A stretch of 64,000 nucleotides of DNA from Calycina herbarum (taxonomy: Eukaryota > Ascomycota > Leotiomycetes > Helotiales > Pezizellaceae), in NCBI GenBank assembly GCA_001414485.1, contig LLEY01000007.1, forward strand, positions 62,001 to 126,000, in the 5' to 3' direction. How positions within the stretch are numbered: position 1 is the first letter of the stretch; every line of letters starts with the position of its first letter. The translations under genes were made by a program, and so were the position numbers. Of this stretch, positions 9,875-22,378 are shown piece after piece. The notes beneath the pieces were generated by a model. The model saw nothing but the letters and a program-made list of their open reading frames with translations, made no database searches and was not told the DNA's origin.

Positions 9875-11528
9875 CTATTCCTCAACATCATAAACTTTCC
9901 GTCCCTCAAACCAAGTCTGCAAAACCCTGGCCTCCAATAAGTTCTCCCCCCTCCATTCCATATCCATGACCACAAAATCAGCCTTCTTCTCCACCTCCAA
10001 ACTCCCCGTATATCCATCCGCAAAGCACGAATAAGCCGCCCCCCTAGTAGCAGCCGTAACAGCAACCGCCAACTCTAATCTAGCTTTCTCATTAACAACC
10101 CCCTTCTCCGTCAAATCTCTCGCCGACCTCCTCGTCGTAGCAGTATACAAATTAACCAAAGGATCAAAAGGCGCAGTTGGAGAATCAGAGCCTAAAGCTA
10201 AAACTGCACCTCCCTCATGAAACTCATTATAGGGAAAAGCTCTCTTAGCACGTTCTTCACCTAGGAGTTTAGGCCACGCACGTAGTATTGCGGGATCGGA
10301 GTGTACTGGTTGAATTGAGGCTGTGATTCCTAATTGACCTAGTCTTTTTGCGTCAGAGGGGGAGGCAAGTTCGAGATGTTCTATGCGATGTCTTTTTCCT
10401 GGTGTGCCAACTGATTCTAGGGCATCGACTACCATTTTGATTGCGCCGTCGCCGATGGCGTGGAGGGCGCATTGGAGGTTGTGAGAGTCGGCATGGGCGA
10501 CCACTTTTTGGAGGAGGGAAGGGTTCCAAAGGGATTCGGGAGATTGGCCGTTGCAGTAGGGTTGTTGGAGGTGTGCTGTACAGGCGTCTACTACGCCATC
10601 GCAGATTATTTTGATACCGGCTATTCGGCAATTTGGGGAGGTTGTGAGGTTGAATTTTCGGTTGAGTTCGATGGCTCGGTTGACTTGGGAGATGGTTTTT
10701 GAGTCGTCTGGACTGGGTTGGATAAGCCAGTATGCGGCTATTCGGAATGGCAAATCAGTCTATATATGGAGTCAGTTCTCAAGACCCCTTGTTGCCATGA
10801 AAGAGACTTACTTGAGACCGAAGAACCTGAAGAGCTTCCCACACATTCTCATCCATGGCCATCTCAACCATCCCCGTAAACCCAACAGCAGTATAAGCAG
10901 CAACAGCCCCCTTGATAGCTTCCAATTTATCCGCCATCGACGAAACATTCGCAACATGAGGCCAAGCATAAATCTGAGCAGCTGTCTCACTCAACAACCC
11001 AGAAGTCTTCCCATTCTCATCTCTGCAGATTTTTCCACCAGCAGGATCATCCTTATCTTCAACATTGAGTTCTTTCAACGCTGCAGAATTACACCACGTA
11101 GAATGAAGATCCTTAGAATCGATAAAAATAGGTCTCTCATCCAGATCATCAAGCATACTAGCCAATGCCTCTCCATTCGTCATGGAATGCATCCATCCCC
11201 GGCACAAAATTCTTGGAACTGAGGGCTCGGAGACGGCATAGGCTTTGATAGTTGTTCTGATATCCTCCAAATTTTTGCAATTTTCCAGACCTAGCTTCTT
11301 GAGGGATTGACCGAGTAGCATGAGATGCATATGGCCATCGATGAAACCTGGTAGAATGGTTTTTCCTTGCATATTGACCTCATTGGGCTTCCCTTCTCGC
11401 ACTTGCGTAACAGTGGGATGGCCTTCATCGCCCACATGCTGGATGAGTCCATCTTTGACGATCATGCAGTTTGCGAATTTGTCGTCACTTCCAGTGAAAA
11501 CCCGGCCATTTCTGTAAATTGTTGCCAT
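9875..11528 (-). CDS. Amidohydrolase, YtcJ-like (amidohydrolase 3 family)
   Basis: Two exons, 11528-10812 and 10759-9875, joined by a 52-bp intron (533 aa). The protein begins MATIYRNGRVFTG, the usual start of the YtcJ-like metal-dependent amidohydrolase fold. The metal-binding motif is FIDGHMHL (His66, His68). Later family motifs are HAIGDGAIKMVVDAL, HRIEHLELA, LGSDSPTAPFDPL and, near the end, ADFVVMD. No signal peptide is present, so it is probably cytosolic. YtcJ-type enzymes hydrolyse amides or carbamates, but specificity cannot be read from sequence. The splice CAA|ACT keeps the frame. It is divergent from the AAA ATPase gene, with 366 bp between start codons. Confidence 0.88.
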
Positions 11529-11894
11529 GATGAGGAATTTCTGAAGGGTTCTGTTAGAAATGAATTGAAAAAGTGGAAAGGCTTGAAGCTGTGAAAACCG
11601 TGGGCACGTGCCACATTTTCCAACCTGCCATTTACGTAGGTAGAAGGGCGCGACGATGACATGGCACGACAAGTATATAAGAAGGCTCTTTTCTTAGATC
11701 TCCTCATCTTGATTCTCTTCTTCTTTCCCGTTATTAGACCAAGAGATTGTACCGATTATCGAACATGTCTGAGATTGCGAGTTCTCTCCAGTATCAGAGG
11801 AGTGTGGGGTCTTCATCTCGTAGCCTGGTTTGTCCTCAAAACACCTATGATCCGAGGACTTGAAGATATGAAGACTAACAGATAACAGTCTGAA
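11529..11894. promoter_or_regulatory. Divergent promoter interval
   Basis: Gap between the amidohydrolase (minus) and AAA ATPase (plus) start codons. A TATATAA sequence at about 11674-11680 could serve the plus-strand gene. No other element is clear. Confidence 0.35.
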
Positions 11895-14186
11895 ATGAGT
11901 GTCGATGCCGAATACACACCTGAGTTCCCACTGGGAATGAGACCAGAGACAAAGCAGCTATACCGAGACGACGACCGATCAGTTTGGGACACTTGGGTAC
12001 CGGGCAAAACCCGGACCGATGTCGAGGCCGGTTCCTATGCTCAGGAGTGCGCTCTCGTTGTTCGCCGAGAACCTCATCCGAGCAAAAACAACCAAGCTGC
12101 TTTACATTCCATCACGGTTCAAAGCCCTTTGATCAAAAAAGTGCTTGATGGCACCTTTGAGGGCTTTGAGGGTCTCAATACCCAGCTCAAACAATTGACT
12201 TTTAAGGCTCCTTTTCATCCTTTTTATTACCGATGGCATCGTTTTGAAAAACTTCGGAAAGATGAGAAGGACGAGGAAACGAAGAATCACCTCGATTTGC
12301 TTCATGATATTCTAAGTAAGGAGATTTTGCCTCATATTGAGGCAATGGAGGACTTTACCAAGAACATGGTAATCAGCTTTGAATACTTGTGGACCCTCTT
12401 TGCTCCTGGTATGGAAGTGTACACCAAAATTGATGGCCACGACCGTATCGTTTTATTGAGAGATAGTAGGTACGGAGCAAGCATGAGTGGAGAGTACTTT
12501 TCCTTGGAGTGTCGGTATATCGATTGTGACGGTTCAATATTTGGTTATGCCGAAACCTCGATTGAAATTAACACGTTCAACGGTGTCAAGAAGCTCGTAG
12601 ACCTCGATGCAATTCCTAGCCACCTACACCCCAATGCTGAAAGCCTTGTAGACCGGTTGTACAAACGGGGTCTCAAGCTTGAGCAACTCAACGGATTCTA
12701 CCACATGTCATACTCTGGATTTTTCACCGCCAGGTCCTCACGACAGGTCCGGAAACGATACGTATGTTAAAAAAAATTCCTTCTGGCATCAAAACACTCA
12801 TCAGAATTGACATATAGGTAGAAAGTAGTCGCATCATTATTGACCCCCAAACTTTCAATATCTACGGAATGCCTGGACCCAATCTTGAGCCTATTGAGCC
12901 TAATTCGTCTACAAATTATGTTGATGATGACAATGTAATATACAAGGCAACAAGCAAAGTATTTCAAGCCTACGAAAAGGAATTGGAAAAAGAAAAATAT
13001 AATGTGGGAAGAACCTGTAAGTCAAACTCGCACCTTCTCAGAATGACGATTAACATAACCACCAGCCGGAACTCTGACTCCTAAGCAACGTTTACTCTGT
13101 ACACCAATAGCCCGAGGCTATTGCCTCACGTCTAAATGTTGGTGTAAGAATACGATGATGTCCAAATACCGGTTTACTTGCTAAATTTTCTATTTTCCCC
13201 AGCTGAATTCGACGTTGAGAATGTAAGCCTGATTCGCTGGACCGAGGATGCTTTTTCTAGACTCGTTCTTCCTCCTGGTTACAAAGATATCATCCACGCC
13301 TTTGTTCAAGAGCAACTATCCCGCGACGATGGATTCGATGATATTATCACCGGAAAAGGTAGTCCCTATTCTTCATTTATTTCACTTGGTAACAAATTTG
13401 TTAAAACTTTTCACCACAGGTTTAGGTTTCATCATGCTCCTAAGCGGAGAGCCGGGAGTAGGAAAAACACTCACAGCAGAATCCGGTAAGCTTACCCTTC
13501 TTCTCCCCCTCCTCAGAGACGCCTTATTAAATCTCCTGCAGTTGCCGAACAAATGCACCAACCCCTGTACTCAATGTCCGCCGGCGAACTAGGAGAAACA
13601 GCAACCGAAGTCGAAGATTCCCTCGAACTAGTCCTGGAATTAACTAGTAAATGGAATGCCATTCTCCTCCTTGACGAATGTGATATTTTCCTGGAAACAA
13701 GAACAACTGCTGATTTACATCGCAATCGGTTGATATCTAGTTCGTTCACCTACTCCTCTCGACCTCAACCCCCATTCTCCTCTTATCCCCAAGCAGAAAA
13801 AACAAAAGCTCAAGCGCAAGCTAACACAAACAGTCTTCCTCAAAAAACTTGAATACTACCCAGGTCTCCTCTTCCTAACCACAAACCTCCTAACCAACAT
13901 AGACGCAGCCTTCTCTTCTCGAATCCATCTAACAATTCATTACCCAGCCCTCGATATGCCAAGCAGACTCCACATTTGGAAGACCTTTATCTCAATTGGG
14001 GATGTCGAATTTTCACTTAGTAGAGAGGATGTGGATAGATTGGCGAGGGAGAATGAGATTAATGGAAGGCAGATTAAAAATGTTGTTAAGACGGCGAGGT
14101 TACTTGCTAAGCAAGGGAAGAAGCCTTTGGGTTTGGAGCATGTTGAGTTGGTGCTGAGAGTTCGGAGGGGGGAGTTTGGGGTGTGA
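11895..14186 (+). CDS. AAA-type ATPase with DUF7025-like N-terminal region
   Basis: Seven exons: 11895-12761, 12818-13016, 13066-13143, 13203-13358, 13420-13485, 13542-13739, 13834-14186 (638 aa). The small third exon encodes LTPKQRLLCTPIARGY, matching the linker before the AAA domain in this fungal family. Walker A is GEPGVGKT (about residues 443-450), Walker B is AILLLDECDIF (about 495-505), followed by the sensor region LFLTTNL and SRIHLTIHY with the arginine of the AAA fold. The N-terminal 290 residues resemble the uncharacterised region (FEGLNTQL, APFHPFYYRWHRF) fused to AAA domains in Pezizomycotina. All motifs are intact. These proteins are abundant in moulds and mostly uncharacterised; the substrate is unknown. 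Exon 6/7 splice (donor GTTCGT) is the least certain. Confidence 0.85.
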
Positions 14187-16180
14187 GTTTGGGGTGTTGG
14201 GGTGGATGAATGGTAGTTCTCTCGTCAGATGGCTCCCCTTGCTTCCATGTGAATTGCCAAGTCTATCTACAATCATCGTTGTGGTTTTGGATGGTTTCTT
14301 CCTTCTTCATTATCAATAATGTCACAACTTGCATTTGCATTTTACTTGGGGGATTGTCGCATGATGATTTACTTTTGGCCAAGGTGTGAGAGGGAGGCGA
14401 ATGTATATATGCCATAGAGTGTGTGAAAAATGGTAGGATAGTAGGTACTTTTAGATGATGCGATAGAGGTAAAGCGAGGAACCAAGGTTAATGGTCATCA
14501 ATTATTTTATAGGGGTTTCATGTAAGGATTTTTGATAGAGGGAGTGGAGGAGGTGTGCTTAAAAAACGTTGGTTTAACCTTTTAACCTCTTTTTTTGTGC
14601 TGAGCGAAAATTTGTTTGAATTATTCTAAATTTGGAATAAAAATATATCTGTGGGTAGCAGCTATCAGCTACTAACTGCTAAAGCAGAAGCTATTTTCCC
14701 TCGAATGCCCCGTCCTTACAAAACATCGAAATTGAACGTTCTTTTTCTCTAGGTTCCTCCAGCGCATTGCTCTCGAGATTAGTTGTGGGGATCAGTGATG
14801 GAAATAGGAGTCTGTTGTATGAATATATCAGCCTTTTGTGAAAAATGCGACAGGACTTAGGAGAGTTTTCAAGCGTTCAGGAGGGGTGTTGAAACCGAAA
14901 GACCAGGTCTGAAGACTCTTTCCAAGGTTTGCACCGAAACATCCGGCACGGGCAAGTATGTTTGACCCAGTCAGCTCTTCAAGCAATTATCAGTCGTACC
15001 AAATTACAAAACTGACTGGCCCATGATGAGTGAGAGATGATGGCCTTGAAGTTTCATAACTTTATTGATTAAACTCATATCATGATTAAAATATACATCT
15101 TATCTTATTTGTCCTTGTCTCCTCTTTCTCCGTTGTCGGAGCTTTTCTAGGGCTATTAATAGATTACCTGTAAATAGCTTTATTTTGCCGGCGAGCGGTC
15201 ATGTGGACGCTCAGGCATGACCTCCGTACGTATGGGTAGTTTTGAGATCATCATTCTATCTGTCATATCTAGTTACACAACTGGCTGGCACATGACGAAT
15301 TAGAGTATCGCTATAGTCCACCGATTGCCTCCTCAGTTCCAACATGAGAACGATCGCCAATAGATGCTGTTAACTGTATTTTGTAAGAAACATGAGCTTT
15401 GCCCTATTTTTGATGATTTATTCGAATATTTCTATAAAAGATATGCACCACCAAAAAAGAGCAATTATCTATCTTTCTACAAAAAGACGAAAGTTAGAAT
15501 ATTTCCTACACTTCTCAGCTAAATTCTATAGTTCTACGAAATATGCACAAATATACACATCACGAGCCAAACGATTATTGAGTATATTATTAAGAAAGGT
15601 GGAATATAAATAAATATATTCCGAGCCCCTTTGAACCATACCTGGCATATTAAACGGAATATTGTAATATGCCATGGTGTAAGCCAAACTGGTTCTAAAA
15701 GACAGCAATTCTTCATTCTTTGGCATCATGCTCTTCAATTCTAGCATATAAATCACTCGTTGGATATCTCACTGAAAACTGTTTTTGTCCTAAAGAATTT
15801 AAGTATTCAAAAAGATTGAACCAAGTTACTAATTATACTAGACACTAGTAGATGCTCTCGTTTAATCCTTAGGCGAAATTATCTCACATGCCTGTGGTGG
15901 ACTGATGTGACTGGCATAATCATATGCAAAAGAAGTTTTTACCTCACAAGAAAATTAGCCTAGAAGAAACTCAATCTTATTACCCAAGTGTCAAGTTCTC
16001 TATTATATAATTATTCCAAAGTTCAATAAAATTTCCATTCACTGGCTTATTTTTCATCACATCTTCCCCAGAACTAAGAACTGTCTCAAACCCAGCAAAA
16101 TTCACGCAATCTCAAAAAGCCACTGGTAGTTCAAAGTTCATTTATTTCACTACCTCAACCCTCCTCCCCTATACCATTAT
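14187..16180. other. Intergenic, no supported gene
   Basis: About 2 kb without a credible gene. Two imperfect direct repeats of about 28 bp occur near 14999 and 15274 (TTACAAAACTGACTGGCCCA against TTACACAACTGGCTGGCACA). Frames at 15392-15613 and 15756-15526 overlap in antisense, are AT-rich, and show no family motif. Confidence 0.4.
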
Positions 16181-17914
16181 TTACTTATTCGCCAAAGTAG
16201 AATTAGCAGGAAGACAATCGACCCCGATTCCCCCTTGGATTCCATCACAAACAATCACAGCCGGACTTCCCGCAGGACTCGTGAGATTAATATTGTCCAG
16301 CTTGATATTGGAACACACCGCATTAGGCGAGCAAGCCAATTCCCCGACTTTGCGGCCATTGGCACCACTGCTGCTTCCCGTGAAATTGGAGAAAGTGATG
16401 TCTATCATGTCGACTCGTGATGGGTATTGTGAGCATGTAGTCTAATATTTCCAAGTCAGTCCTCGTATTGAAGAATGTTGTGAGGGAATAGAGTTGAGGA
16501 GGATAAGGAGGGAAAGGAAAGGTAAGTACGAACCGCATTGACGTTGAAATAACAAGCATCAAGTACAATGGGCCAATCCACATTATAATTATAGAAATTC
16601 TTAAACGTAATGTTTTGAATGAATCCATAACCAACATTTGGACCTGCCCATCCCTTGAGTCTAGCCCCGTTTTGGGCGTTCAACATGGTGACGTTTTCGA
16701 TGTGGGCGTTGTAGATGTAGTCTTTTACTCCGGCGTATTGACCTATACTTCCCATGCTGATTCCGTGGGTACCCTAGATGTTTGTTAGCATGTGGTTGTC
16801 CTTGAAGGTAGGAGTTTTGAAATGAAAAAAGTCAGAGAGGTGACTTGCATTGCAATAAATGTTTTCAACGAGGATATTGGAGGTATTCGGTTTAGGGCTG
16901 AAACAGTCATCTCCAATGTTCACCCAGGCATCTCGAACTGTGAGGCCATCGACGTTGTATGAATCCCACCCATCAGTGTTCTTGGGCAAATTCTGGGAAG
17001 ATGTTTAGTAATGCCTTTCTACCGATTTCGCGGCAGGAATGCATACCTTGCTGGTGGAGAAATTATCAATAATTACATTGTCGTAAACCACATTCTTCGC
17101 TAACTACTCGTTAGCTTCGTGCAAGAAACAATGGATGGTGGGGAGCTCACAAGTAACCACGAAATTCGTCCAACATGGTGAGCCCGTGAACTTTATTCCC
17201 TCGATGTACAAATTCGTCGCATTCTCAGCGTAGAAAAGGTTAGGACGAAGATATGTATTTGTGGGATCCTGCAGGTATACCAAGTCAGTACATCTTCTTC
17301 AGAGGGTGGAGGTCTTGTTGCAGCATACCAGAATTTCACGACCAGCAAACCCATCATACCAAGCTTGTCCATTTCCATTGAGTGTTCCACTTCCGAAGAT
17401 CTTGATGTTCTCTCCTCCCCATTTCCAAAAGGAAATCGACTTTTGAAATGGGTGGTAGTAATAGTTGTTTTGCCAATAAGTGATGTTATCCGTGAACTAG
17501 GTAAACAAATATCAGCACAAGACCCAAGCACTTCTATCCAATTTCAAAATGATGCGGCAAACATACCTTTATCTCACCCTCAAGATTAACCTCGATATTC
17601 TTCAAAAAAGTAAGATCCAACTTCTTCCCAATAACAAAAGTCTGATTCTTGGGCAAAACAAGAGTTCCCCCACGATTCGCCTTCTTCAATCCTTGATAAA
17701 ATTCTTCCGATATATCATCCGTATCATTCCTCGAAGCTCGAATATAGAATTTTGGACGGTAGTTGGTGGGAGGATGATGGTAAGGATGATGGTGTCTGAA
17801 TTCATCAATTGAATTTGGTCCCGAATAACCATGTCCCCTGTCCGCAGAAACACAGAGAGAACTGAGTGCCGCGGCGAGGGCAATTGACCACACAGTGGAG
17901 AGATTGAACATCAT
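16181..17914 (-). CDS. GH28 exo-polygalacturonase-like pectinase
   Basis: Seven exons: 17914-17567, 17496-17329, 17268-17151, 17099-17047, 16992-16849, 16773-16534, 16441-16181 (443 aa). A signal peptide ends near SLCVSA. All four GH28 motifs are present: NTDGWD (residues 234-239), GDDC (256-259), GTHGIS (278-283) and ARLKGW (RLK 315-317). Asp236, Asp257/258, His280, Arg315 and Lys317 are the expected active-site residues. Context such as LNGNGQAWYD and SIGQY is of the exo-acting fungal type. The enzyme would trim galacturonate residues from pectin outside the cell. Intron 5 (16848-16774) fits best as a GC-AG intron with donor GCAAGT, because only this restores CNGTHGIS. A His-rich stretch follows the signal peptide. 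Confidence 0.9.
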
Positions 17915-18828
17915 TTTGACTTATAGTTCAATTGAATGAAGGTTAAAGTTAAAAGATGAAGTTAAAAAATAAAGAAACAGTGAAATGCAAGGCTATATCC
18001 ATACGCCAAGGCTGAAAGACCTCAAGGTCGGAAAAACCAAACTCTCCATTCTTCCACCAATACAAAAGCAACTCACACACTGCATCCAGCTATTAGTCAA
18101 CACCTCAACGCCTTCATCTCCCTCCCGTCCAAATTATGAAATGAGGCTGGACTCCCGAGGCTATGCAGATTAAGGACATCACCTCGCGTCCCAATCGTCA
18201 GAACTAAAGTAGTTAGTACCACAGCCATTCGCGTTTCTGATTAGAGCGATATTTATTTCAAGGAAGAATCGCAGGGGTGTGATTTCCGGCGGGGAAAAAC
18301 GAAAACGCGGGGTGCGGAGAGGATATGCAGGTAATCCGGGGATTGACCAATTGGAGATGATGTGTGATATTAAAGAAAAGGGGTCCCGGAAGCTATGATT
18401 CGAGGATTATCTTTCCTTGGCAAGCAACAAGTGAGTTGGAAGTGAGCGGCGAATTCAGAGATACCCGTTCGTCAAAAATAAAATTTGTAAGAGGTTGTTC
18501 TTATTTTTCTTACTAGAAGGTCTGGGACAATTGATTTGGTTGAAGAGACTTCCCGAGGAAGCAGAAAGTAAATTATCTGAGACCTACGTGTAAAGCATAT
18601 CTTTCGATTCAATCCCTCTAAATGTTCTAGTTAATATATGGGACGTTAATTAAAGCTCCTACAAAGGTGGAAATGAAATCTAGCATGCTGCTCACCCGCA
18701 CTGAAAAGGCCTCTCACACTGTAAGCAGCAAGAGGAAACGACAGCAGGAAAGAATATCAATTCTCGCGACAAAATCTATCTTCATCAGTATGTCATGTAA
18801 TATACAACACTGTTATACAAAACCCCAT
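17915..18828. other. Intergenic, nothing recognised
   Basis: Upstream region of the GH28 gene and terminator of the SAT4-type gene. Small open frames here have no coding signature. Confidence 0.4.
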
Positions 18829-20300
18829 CTACACCTCCACCTTATCAGACCTCATAGCAAACTCCCTCTCCACCAAAATCCCACTACTGAGATGCGCCGG
18901 CTTCAATCTCCCCATCGGCATATCCGGATCCCTTCGCGTGGAACTTTCAAGAACACTACTCAGTTCCATCAGTGCATTTCCACGTCAAGCTCAATATGCT
19001 ACACTTACATTGATCTACCTCCACGATGAGTACTGAAATTCGAATTGACATTGATAGGATTCTGCTGATCATCATAACTCTTCGTATACCCCGAGTTCTT
19101 CATCCCAATAGTCCGACGGAAGGATTGGTACCATTGGGATTGAGCCATGTTTTTGAAGAGGGGACGGAGCATGGGCATACATGCTGCCATGATTTGGAGG
19201 TTGGCTTCGATGAGGGGCCAGTATACGATTGGTGTGAGGAAATCTATGGGTGGTTAGCCGATCTCGTCTATTGGAACTCATATCGCGGCACGTACAAGAA
19301 ACATCGGGTTGTCCTTCCAATTGATGCCCAACAAAGTTGAAAATAATCATTTTTGCGCAGCTTGCTGCGATGGATCTATATCAAATCAGCACCAAAGATC
19401 GGAATGTTGCACCCAGATTCCCTGTCCAAACTCACAGAATTCCCAGCAAGAAAATTCCAGACACTGCAATCTTTTGCTTCGTAGGAAGTTGCAATTTCCA
19501 CACTGAACAGAGGTATTAACAATGGGTGCTTTCTTGAAAGGGTGCAACCCACCAAGAGGGATAGGCAGAACAAGAATCATCGCATCCAACACGACATCGA
19601 TATAAACCTGGCTCAGGTACATGGGCACGGCTTTGATACAATGGGGATTTGTTCCCAGACCCGGTGCGTTCTTCCAAGACTCACTAATCGGTAGACATTC
19701 AAACATGTTGGCGAAGAAGAATGCGACGGTCCAGCCGCTAACAAGCACAATCAACGTGTATGTGAGAAAGTCAAAGATCTTCCCGCGGAATATTCGTCTG
19801 TATAGGAGCAGCATAGAGATTTTGGTTGGCCCGATGGCCAGCATCTGGCTGAGTTGGCCAGAGTAGAGCATCTAGGTTTGTCTTAGCATTACTTCGATGT
19901 TGTTTTGACTAGTGAGACGTGCCTTGAGGAACCAGATGTATCGGTCATTCAAGATCGGCGAGCCATCTGGATTGAAGTCCATGTGCTGCCCTTGATTGCC
20001 CTTGGCAGTACCTATTTTCTTTGAGTAAGAGATTCGTACATCCTATGATATTACTCACCAATGATCATGAACACTGCCGTAGTATAGGTGAAGACCTCGT
20101 CGATGGATTAGCTAAGGGGCATGGAGGGATGTTTGTAAACTCACAAGAGCAAAAACCACAAGCCAATCATCCAACTCGATTGTGTTTTTCCTCAGTCGCC
20201 TCGCAAAAAAACGAAGAATGATGAAGACTGTCGAGAGGAGTGTCAAAACTGTTGCTAATGCATACTGCTGCCCTGGGGTCTGCTTCAGTGTGGTGAACAT
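18829..20300 (-). CDS. SAT4-like (rhodopsin-domain) seven-helix integral membrane protein
   Basis: Eight exons: 20300-20145, 20095-20059, 20011-19924, 19872-19553, 19502-19436, 19375-19296, 19243-19009, 18955-18829 (369 aa). Family motifs include RFFARRLRKNTIELDDWLV after helix 1, GPTKISMLLLYRRIF, LPIPLVWKLQLPTKQKIAVS, and YWPLIEANLQIMAACMPMLR before the last helix. Seven hydrophobic stretches are readable. The SAT4/PTH11-like superfamily is fungus-specific; members are proposed receptors or transport-linked membrane proteins, with no single proven role. The final exon after intron 7 supplies the charged tail ending KVEV. Intron 3 appears to use a GC donor (GCACGT at 19923), since no GT site keeps the frame. 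The start ATG at 20300 is preferred to an upstream GTG. Confidence 0.83.
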
Positions 20301-22378
20301 GGCAGACACCGCGTGGTTTGGACTTCGAGGAACACAAATTATCTAAAATGTTGTTCTTTGAAAATTCCAAAGCTGGAGATGTAAGCTTCGGTGTGTTCAA
20401 AATCTAGCTTGGCCCACTAATATCAAAGCAAAATCGGTGTTGTTGCTTGTGTCGGTTACACTACACTACACAGGTAATACTCCGAACAAAGAAAGTACGT
20501 GTGTATTGCAAGGGGCCGTTTTGGAGATTGCAGCGCGAAATGGCCAATATCAGTTAATATCTGGATAAAACGAATAGCCGTTGTTGAAGTACGAATCACG
20601 ACCGCAAGTTGGAATCGCTTGCTGCCAGCTGAATTTCGGGCGGCCGATTTTGGGTAACGTAGCGAATAAGACGACCTCGAACTTTCCCCCGATTGTGTCG
20701 GAGTTTTGGTGTGAAGAAAATGCGAAGACCATATGGATGTAACAGTAACCGGTTTCCCCGACCATTCACTCTTTATTTTAATTGGAAGTGGGCCAGTATT
20801 ATATCGAATTTGGCTCGAGGGTGGTTACACCAGAGGATTGAACGATGGAAACGAGTCTGCAGGATCCTTGAAATAGGATGTTAGAAAAATAGCATCAGAC
20901 ACACCGGCAAACACCCAGACGGGTTTTAATTCGCCTTTACCTCTATACAATGCTCGGGTGGCTTTGAAACTTAAAACGGTCATCGACGCCATTTTCTAGA
21001 AACTGCCCGATGGTTGAAGTGCCACAGGGGGGAATTTCACGAACTCGTTTCTGCCCGATAAGGAACCCATGGTAGAAATAAGAAACTGTAACCAAAAAAA
21101 AGAAATCGAAGGAACATTGCATACGGACAGAACTATATCACATCGTGCAAGTACTACGAACGTGTGGCACTGCATAAAACTTCCTATGTGGATATGCGGC
21201 CAAGATGGGTCTCGGTCCTTTGACGAGGACATCCATTCAGCTGGCCTTGTTGCTTGAGACAAGTGACACATGTTGCCTCGCTCTGGCATAGAAGCGACTC
21301 AGCGTACGATAATAAATGTGCTCGCAAATAAGATACTCAAGCCTCATGTGGGTTTCTATTCTTTGATGGATCTGGACCAGGCCAGAGTAGCCAGGTGAGA
21401 GGTGGGAATGGAAGATGGAAGGAAACGGCTTGCAGGCAAGAAACCCTAGGAAGTGACGACCTTGAACTTCTTACCATCTAAGTAAGAAAATATGCAAAGG
21501 GAAGTCACCACCAAGAATCTGGGGCTTGCCACGGTCGCTCCTTCCCCAGATAATTTTGCCTCTTCGGCCAGCCCAAGGCCGATTCTGAAAACAGAAGCTA
21601 CGACCTATGCTCTGCGATGAACTTACGATAAGACTCAGTTGCCTTCAGAGTATGAGATCTAGCCTCGATTGACCAACACAATTATTTCATCGATTTTCCA
21701 CCCCCAAAAAAAAAGGAAATTCTACATGAAAAGCGTAATATGCCACGGGGTCCTTCAGCCTCCGCAACTTTCCAAAACTCGAACACTTGTATCGAGAGCA
21801 TGGTTGGTGCTCGCCGTCTGCAGACTATTCCTCGTGCTGATATTCCAGCATCCAAATTCCTGCTGGGAAAATGGATGGCAGATCAGAAGCAGCAGCATAA
21901 ACCCCCAAAATGTATCTTCTTGAGACGGGTTCGACAATCGGCCGTGATTTCGTCAAGCCTCCGGAAGTGGCGCCCAGAAGGATGATATTCCCATCTTCAT
22001 CAACTCGATTGCCTGCCTGGCTTTCCCCATATATCCGAATGAAACGCAATCGGTAGCATGCTATTCTCGTGGCTCGTTATCCTTGAGAATGTACACGTTC
22101 CTTCGAGAACCCGGAATGTATGCGGAGGAGACCGATATAGAACATCTAGGTCGAATCAACAAGTGTTGGCGGAAAGGTAGCGGAACTCGTCAAATGCGGG
22201 CATTGATTGAAGACGCTAGAGAAACAGGCTCAGTCGAGTTGAACTGCTGCTGAAGTGAAGGAAGGCACGGGGCCTGGCATATCTCCACCTATTTTTGACT
22301 AAGCACATTTTTCCCCTCGTCAGGTAGCTCCAAAAATTATTCTTCCATTATTATTTTATTTCTCACCAAAAGTGACAA
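20301..22378. other. Intergenic, no recognised gene
   Basis: A stop-free plus-strand frame runs from about 21950 to 22258 (reading INSIACLAFPIYPNE and later REPGMYAEETDIEHLGRI), next to shorter open stretches in other frames. It could be a decayed gene. I recognise no family and see no upstream start, so I do not call it. Confidence 0.35.

Noticed and set aside
15526..15756. Two small minus-strand frames in the AAA-GH28 gap
   Set aside because: They overlap each other and an antisense frame and have AT-driven composition.
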